Shown here one piece after another: positions 6,746-10,177 of a stretch of 10,177 nt of DNA. This DNA is from Candidatus Accumulibacter iunctus. Lineage in GTDB: Bacteria; Pseudomonadota; Gammaproteobacteria; Burkholderiales; Rhodocyclaceae. Location of the stretch: contig DDUX01000102.1 in the NCBI GenBank assembly GCA_002345025.1, positions 1 to 10,177 of the forward strand, in the 5' to 3' direction. Position 1 is the first letter of the stretch, and every line of letters begins with the position of its first letter. The notes beneath the pieces are model-generated. The model saw only the letters and a list, made by a program, of their open reading frames with translations, did no database searches and was not told where the DNA came from. A program made the position numbers and the translations under genes.

Positions 6746-8948
6746 TCAGAACGCGGTCTGTATGGAAACATCCACCATCCGCGGCGCGCCAAGGTACACC
6801 ATGCTGCTGCCCGAGAAGCTTTCGGCATACACCGTGTCAGTCAGATTCTTGATGCGCGCGGTCAACCGGGTCCTTTTGTCGATCGTGTAGGTCGCATAGG
6901 CGCCGAGGACCGTGTAGTCTGCATCGCTGACGGTATTGGCTGTGTCGGCGTAGCGCGATGAGACGTAACGAAGGTCCCCACCCAGCTCAAGACTGGGGAT
7001 CGGCGTATAGGCAAGCCAGAGGTTGCCGACCTGCTTCGGAATATTGGTCGGACGATTGCCTGCGCGTGAAACGGCAACGCCACCGACGTTTTCCACGAAC
7101 TCCTCAAATTGGGCGTGAACCAGAGACCAGTTTCCGCTCATCCGAAAATTGTTGGTCATCAGCCAGGTGGCCGCCAGCTCAATTCCGCGCGAAGACTGTT
7201 CGCCGACAGGAACCGTGGTGCCGGGTCTGCTTGGGTCGGCCATCGCCAGGTTCTTGCGCGTGATGTCGTACAACGCCAGGGTGGCACTCCCTCTGCCTTC
7301 GTCAAAGCTGAGCTTGCTGCCAACTTCAACCTGCCGGCCGGTCGTCAGGTCGAAATCCTGACCCTGAGCAAATGAAGCCGTGGTCAGGATGCCGGCGGGC
7401 GGATCGGCTGCCGTGCTGTATTGCACATAGACATTGGCAGCCGGGGTCAGATCGTAGATCAAGCCAGCGCGACCGGTCAGGGGCTTGTAGCGTTGTTCGA
7501 AGTACGCCGGATTGGTCGCGGTCGGCGTGCGGTGATTGGTCACTTCGAGATCGATGTTGTCCCAGCGCAGCGCGGTAAGCAACGACAGTTGCTGGGTCAG
7601 GAAAGTACGGTTCTCGGCAAACAGCGCCAGCGTCTGCACCCGATTGGTGCGATCCGGATTGTAGGTCTGCGTCATGCCGGGAAGACTGAAGAAGGGCTCC
7701 GTTGACGAAATTGGTTGGGTTGACCGATCCGAATGGCCCGGCAATCGACAGTGGATAACGGGTCTGCTTGTTCACGCTATAGTCCAGCCCCGCGACCCAG
7801 TTGCTCGGCAAGCCGCCGATCTCGCTGTTCCAGTTGGCCTCGAGCCGATTTCCATTGAGGTCCTGGTCGTGGCGCTGCAGCAGCGCATTGGAGCGGACCA
7901 CACGGCTGTTGTTGGCATTGAAGGTATAGGTCTCGACGTTCTGGTAGTCGCGCAGGGCGTCGTAGTGATACAAGGTGTTGCGGAACCGCAGCGTGTCGTC
8001 CACCCGATAGTCCAGAATCCACCGACCCCATTTCACGGTCTGCTTGTAGAGGCCATCCTGCGAGTTGTAGTTCTTGAAGCGGGTGCGATTGTCGATGCCG
8101 ATCTCGCCGACGAAGGGACGCAGCACGGGTGTGCCCCAGTACGGTTGGTCCACATTCTCGTACTGGTATTCCAATGCCACCGTGCTGCTCAGTTGCGGTG
8201 TCAGGTCGGCCAGCCATGATGCGGCCGCCTGCCACGCCTTGCGCTCGGTACCGTCGCTCCAGCCGTCAATCTTGGTGCCGTTGACGTCGATGCGGACGTA
8301 GTTGCTCTCGCCCAGTTTCTGGTTGGTACCTGCTGCCAGTTGCGAGTCGTTGTAGCTGCCATAGCGCGCCTTCGCCTCGGTCAGATTGCCGTCACGATTG
8401 GCCAGCTTGGTGATGTAGTTGATCGAACCGCCTACCGCACCAGCACCATAGAGAAACGACGATGGCCCGCCGACGGCTTCGACCCGGTCGTATATCCAGC
8501 TATCGACCGGGCGTGCAGCAATCACATCGTACTGAACGGTAATCCCGTTGAACAATTGGGTGACGCTGCCGCCGGAAAAGCCCCGGTAGAACAGCGCGCC
8601 CGGCGAACCAGGTGCCGCCGAGGAGGTGATGCCCGGCACACCGCGCAGGATCTCCTGCGTATTCTGCGCGCCACGCTGTTCAAAGACTTCGCGATCGATC
8701 ACGGTCACCGAGGCTGGTGTTTCTCTCGGCGTCAAGTCAAGGCGGCTACCCGTCCGCTGCTTTTGATCGAGACCGAGGGGATCGATGCTCATGTCCGACA
8801 CGACCACTTCACTCAGCACGGCCGGTTTGCTTTGGACCGCATCGTCGGCCAGCGCTCCTTGTGCAGAGAGCACCAATAGTGCAAGGGAAACTGGCGTGGC
8901 TTGGCTCCGCCGCACTTTCAGACTTTCGACCCGCTTGTCTCGTGACAT
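6746..8948 (-). CDS. TonB-dependent siderophore receptor (frameshifted as sequenced)
   Basis: This is an outer-membrane beta-barrel receptor for a ferric chelate; the ligand cannot be told. Start ATG at 8948 has AAGGGGG 6 bases upstream and begins a signal peptide cleaved near SAQGALA-DD. A TonB-box-like segment (LSEVVVSD, about 45-52) precedes the plug (about 78-180: ASVTVIDREVFEQRGAQNT, GVPGITS, YRGFSGG, DRVEAVGGPSSFLYGAGAVGG). The barrel ends in VDVSIQTAF with the terminal Phe typical of outer-membrane proteins. There is no STN signalling domain, so it is not a sigma/anti-sigma transducer. The reading frame breaks at about 7691-7705: the upstream frame alone runs on to 7326 as nonsense, and the downstream frame resumes at EPFFSLPGMTQTYNP. 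Removing one base (the CC at 7699-7700) gives one continuous 733-aa protein. It is first in the operon with PepSY, tonB, exbB and exbD. Confidence 0.88.
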
Positions 8949-9223
8949 GCCTACCCCCTTGTATGAACTGGCCACGCCGATCGGAATGATCGTTCGCCGT
9001 TGCGGCACAACGAACGGGTAGCAGTGGAATGGGGGCGGATGGTATAGCGCGGCAGCCGTAGCGAAAATGTGGCAAAAAGTCACACCGAAACTCGGCAACA
9101 AGCCGCGTAACTCGTTGTTCATGTCCAATTGACCATTTCCGGAATGGCACTATACGCGCCTGGAAACGGGCTTGAGCACGGCCAGAGCCCGGAACAGCAC
9201 CTTCCCTCGGGGAGGTGCATGCC
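8949..9223. other. Divergent intergenic region, receptor operon / toxin-antitoxin
   Basis: These 275 bp separate two divergent units. For the plus strand there is a good sigma70-type promoter (9129-9156). For the minus strand a TATACC hexamer (9046-9041) could be a -10, but no good -35 is visible. A partial palindrome GAATGATCGTTC (8984-8995, 10 of 12 bases symmetric) lies 36 bp before the receptor ATG and could bind a repressor. It is not a recognisable Fur box. Confidence 0.5.
9129..9156 (+). promoter_or_regulatory. Sigma70-type promoter with embedded near-palindrome, upstream of the toxin-antitoxin pair
   Basis: TTGACC (9129-9134), a 16-bp spacer and TATACG (9151-9156) match -35 and -10 consensus well on the plus strand, about 70 bp before the antitoxin ATG. 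The spacer holds CCATTTCCGGAATGG (9133-9147), a near-palindrome with an exact TTCCGGAA centre (9137-9144). Toxin-antitoxin operons are usually autorepressed at such sites, so it is a candidate operator for the antitoxin; that part is inference. Confidence 0.55.
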
Positions 9224-9899
9224 ATGGCGAAGACAGCATCGCTCACGCTGCAGGGAGACGTGCTCGCGGTGCAGCCGTATCGCGGCGAGCCGGGGCGTGA
9301 CCCAGGCGCCGGCCGCGCTTACGTCCTCGAGGTGGTCGACGAGGCGGCCTGCAGCACGCTGCTGGCTTCGCTGCCACTGCTCGACCGGCTGCTGGCCGAG
9401 AAGATCGCGGCCGTGCGGGAGGACCGGATGGAGGAAGTGGTCGACTTCATGGCCGCCCGCATGCTCGCGCCGAGCGCCGTCGATCTCGCGATGGCGCAGC
9501 GGCTCGCGCATCGGCACGCGCGCATCCTCAACGAGTTTGGCTACTTCTCCGCCGAGCAGTTGGCCGACGCCAACGGCTCCCAGGCCAGCAACCGCACGGC
9601 CCTGGCCGACAACTGGCGGAAACGTCGCCAGGTGTTCGCCGTGCCGCATCCGGACAAGGCGGCGCGTGACCGCGATGTCCATCCCGCCTTCCAGTTCGAG
9701 AATGGCAAGCCGATCAAGGCGGTGCAGGAGGTGCTGGAGGCCTTCGGCGGGCGCAAGGCGCCCTGGAAAGCTGGCGCTGTGGTTCAGCTCGAACAACGGT
9801 GCTCTGCCTGGCAGCGCGCACCCGGTGGATCTGCTGACCAGCGATCCGGGCGCGGTCGTGCGGGCGGCGCAGCACGACGCCGAGGGGAACGCGGCTTGA
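9224..9899 (+). CDS. Xre/MbcA-like antitoxin of a RES-type toxin-antitoxin pair (DUF2384-like; frameshifted as sequenced)
   Basis: The product is 224 aa after removing one extra base. Start ATG at 9224 has GGGGAGG 8 bases upstream. A helical N-terminal half leads to a helix-turn-helix-like part (FGYFSAEQLADANGSQASNR, about 105-124; WRKRRQVFAV, 131-140). A C-terminal toxin-binding part follows: HPAFQFENGKP (153-163), VQEVLEAFGG (167-176), WKLALWFSSNNGAL (181-194) and HPVDLLTSDPGAVVRAAQ. This arrangement is known from DUF2384/Xre antitoxins that precede RES toxins. As sequenced, the frame breaks in the AAA at 9767-9769. The upstream frame then reads straight into the RES-like frame, while the true C-terminus is in the next frame and ends in TGA at 9897-9899. 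The C-terminal residues given assume the corrected frame. Function by family resemblance only. Confidence 0.7.
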
Positions 9900-10177
9900 G
9901 TTGCCGCGCGCCGGTCCCGCCCCTCGATCCGCTGTTCGACCGCTGGCCGGCGGGCCGGGTGATCCATGTCATCCACGACACCGCGTTCGTTCCCGAGAGC
10001 TTCGATCCCGGCGTGGGCGGCTTGCTGTGGAGCTCGCGCCAGCGGGACCGCGACCATGCGCTGGTGCTGTTCGGCGACCGCATGGACGGCGTGCTGAGCG
10101 GCCGGCGCATCGGCGGTCCGCTGGCGCGCAACGCGGCCTTGCGCGACGCCGTGCTGGCCGCGACACTGCGGGCGGGC
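9896..10177 (+). CDS. RES-like toxin protein, partial at right edge, apparently internally shortened
   Basis: The gene starts at a TTG (9896) overlapping the antitoxin stop (TTGA), with GAGGGG 8 bases upstream, and runs off the window. Seen residues begin LSCRAPVPPLDPLFDRWPAG, then RVIHVIHDTAFVPESFDPG, GGLLWSSRQRDRDHALVLFGDR and a helical tail. RES proteins are NAD+-degrading toxins paired with Xre antitoxins. The opening (PL...AG..I/VHxxxxxxxxFxPG) resembles a RES N-terminus and the GLLW-SRQ...ALVLFGDR block resembles the end of the domain. The central part, which carries most of the catalytic pocket, seems absent between FDPG and GGLLW. It may therefore be an inactive remnant. Identification leans partly on the neighbouring antitoxin. 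Confidence 0.55.
   Translation, partial: MSCRAPVPPLDPLFDRWPAGRVIHVIHDTAFVPESFDPGVGGLLWSSRQRDRDHALVLFGDRMDGVLSGRRIGGPLARNAALRDAVLAATLRAG

Noticed and set aside
8984..8995. A Fur box upstream of the receptor operon
   Set aside because: GAATGATCGTTC is a partial palindrome but does not match the AT-rich GATAAT-type Fur consensus; kept only as a generic candidate site.
9119..10057. A 312-codon open frame on the minus strand
   Set aside because: It is a shadow of the antitoxin/RES genes. Its product has no recognisable motif, whereas the plus strand has a promoter, good ribosome-binding sites and conserved antitoxin segments.

Overview
The window is a GC-rich bacterial segment, most likely proteobacterial. 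The evidence is an intact outer-membrane TonB system and the GC-rich codon use. A STAND/FGE paralogue pair and an Xre-RES-like pair would fit a betaproteobacterium such as the Accumulibacter/Rhodocyclaceae group, but that placement is inference. It reads as three blocks.

Block 1 (about 1-3427, minus strand) holds a tandem pair of paralogous conflict-type STAND genes. The left copy is cut by the window edge, so only its first 72 codons are seen. The right copy is complete (824 aa): an N-terminal death-like adaptor domain, a nSTAND1-type P-loop NTPase, and a C-terminal FGE-sulfatase (C-type-lectin-like) domain. The last 40 residues of that domain look like the variable region of a diversity-generating retroelement (DGR): 14 NNY codons sit where such templates carry AAY. 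No template repeat or reverse transcriptase lies in the window, so any DGR would act from elsewhere. Both paralogues share their first 217 coding bases (about 15 differences) and an exactly identical 34-bp upstream element containing a perfect 12-bp palindrome.

Block 2 (3428-8948, minus strand) is a compact iron-uptake operon: TonB-dependent receptor, PepSY membrane protein, TonB, ExbB, ExbD. Junctions are tight (a TGATG overlap, then 3-bp gaps). The receptor would import a ferric chelate across the outer membrane, powered by the TonB-ExbB-ExbD motor encoded beside it. The PepSY protein probably handles the iron chelate or its reduction at the inner membrane. The receptor frame is broken by one extra base near 7699.

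Block 3 (9129-10177, plus strand) is divergent from the operon. It has a good sigma70-type promoter, an Xre/MbcA-type (DUF2384-like) antitoxin gene, and an overlapping RES-like toxin gene that runs off the right edge. The antitoxin also carries a one-base insertion, in an AAA run, which fuses its upstream frame with the RES frame. Two independent single-base insertions in otherwise well-preserved genes suggest sequencing or assembly error, although real decay cannot be excluded from the sequence alone.
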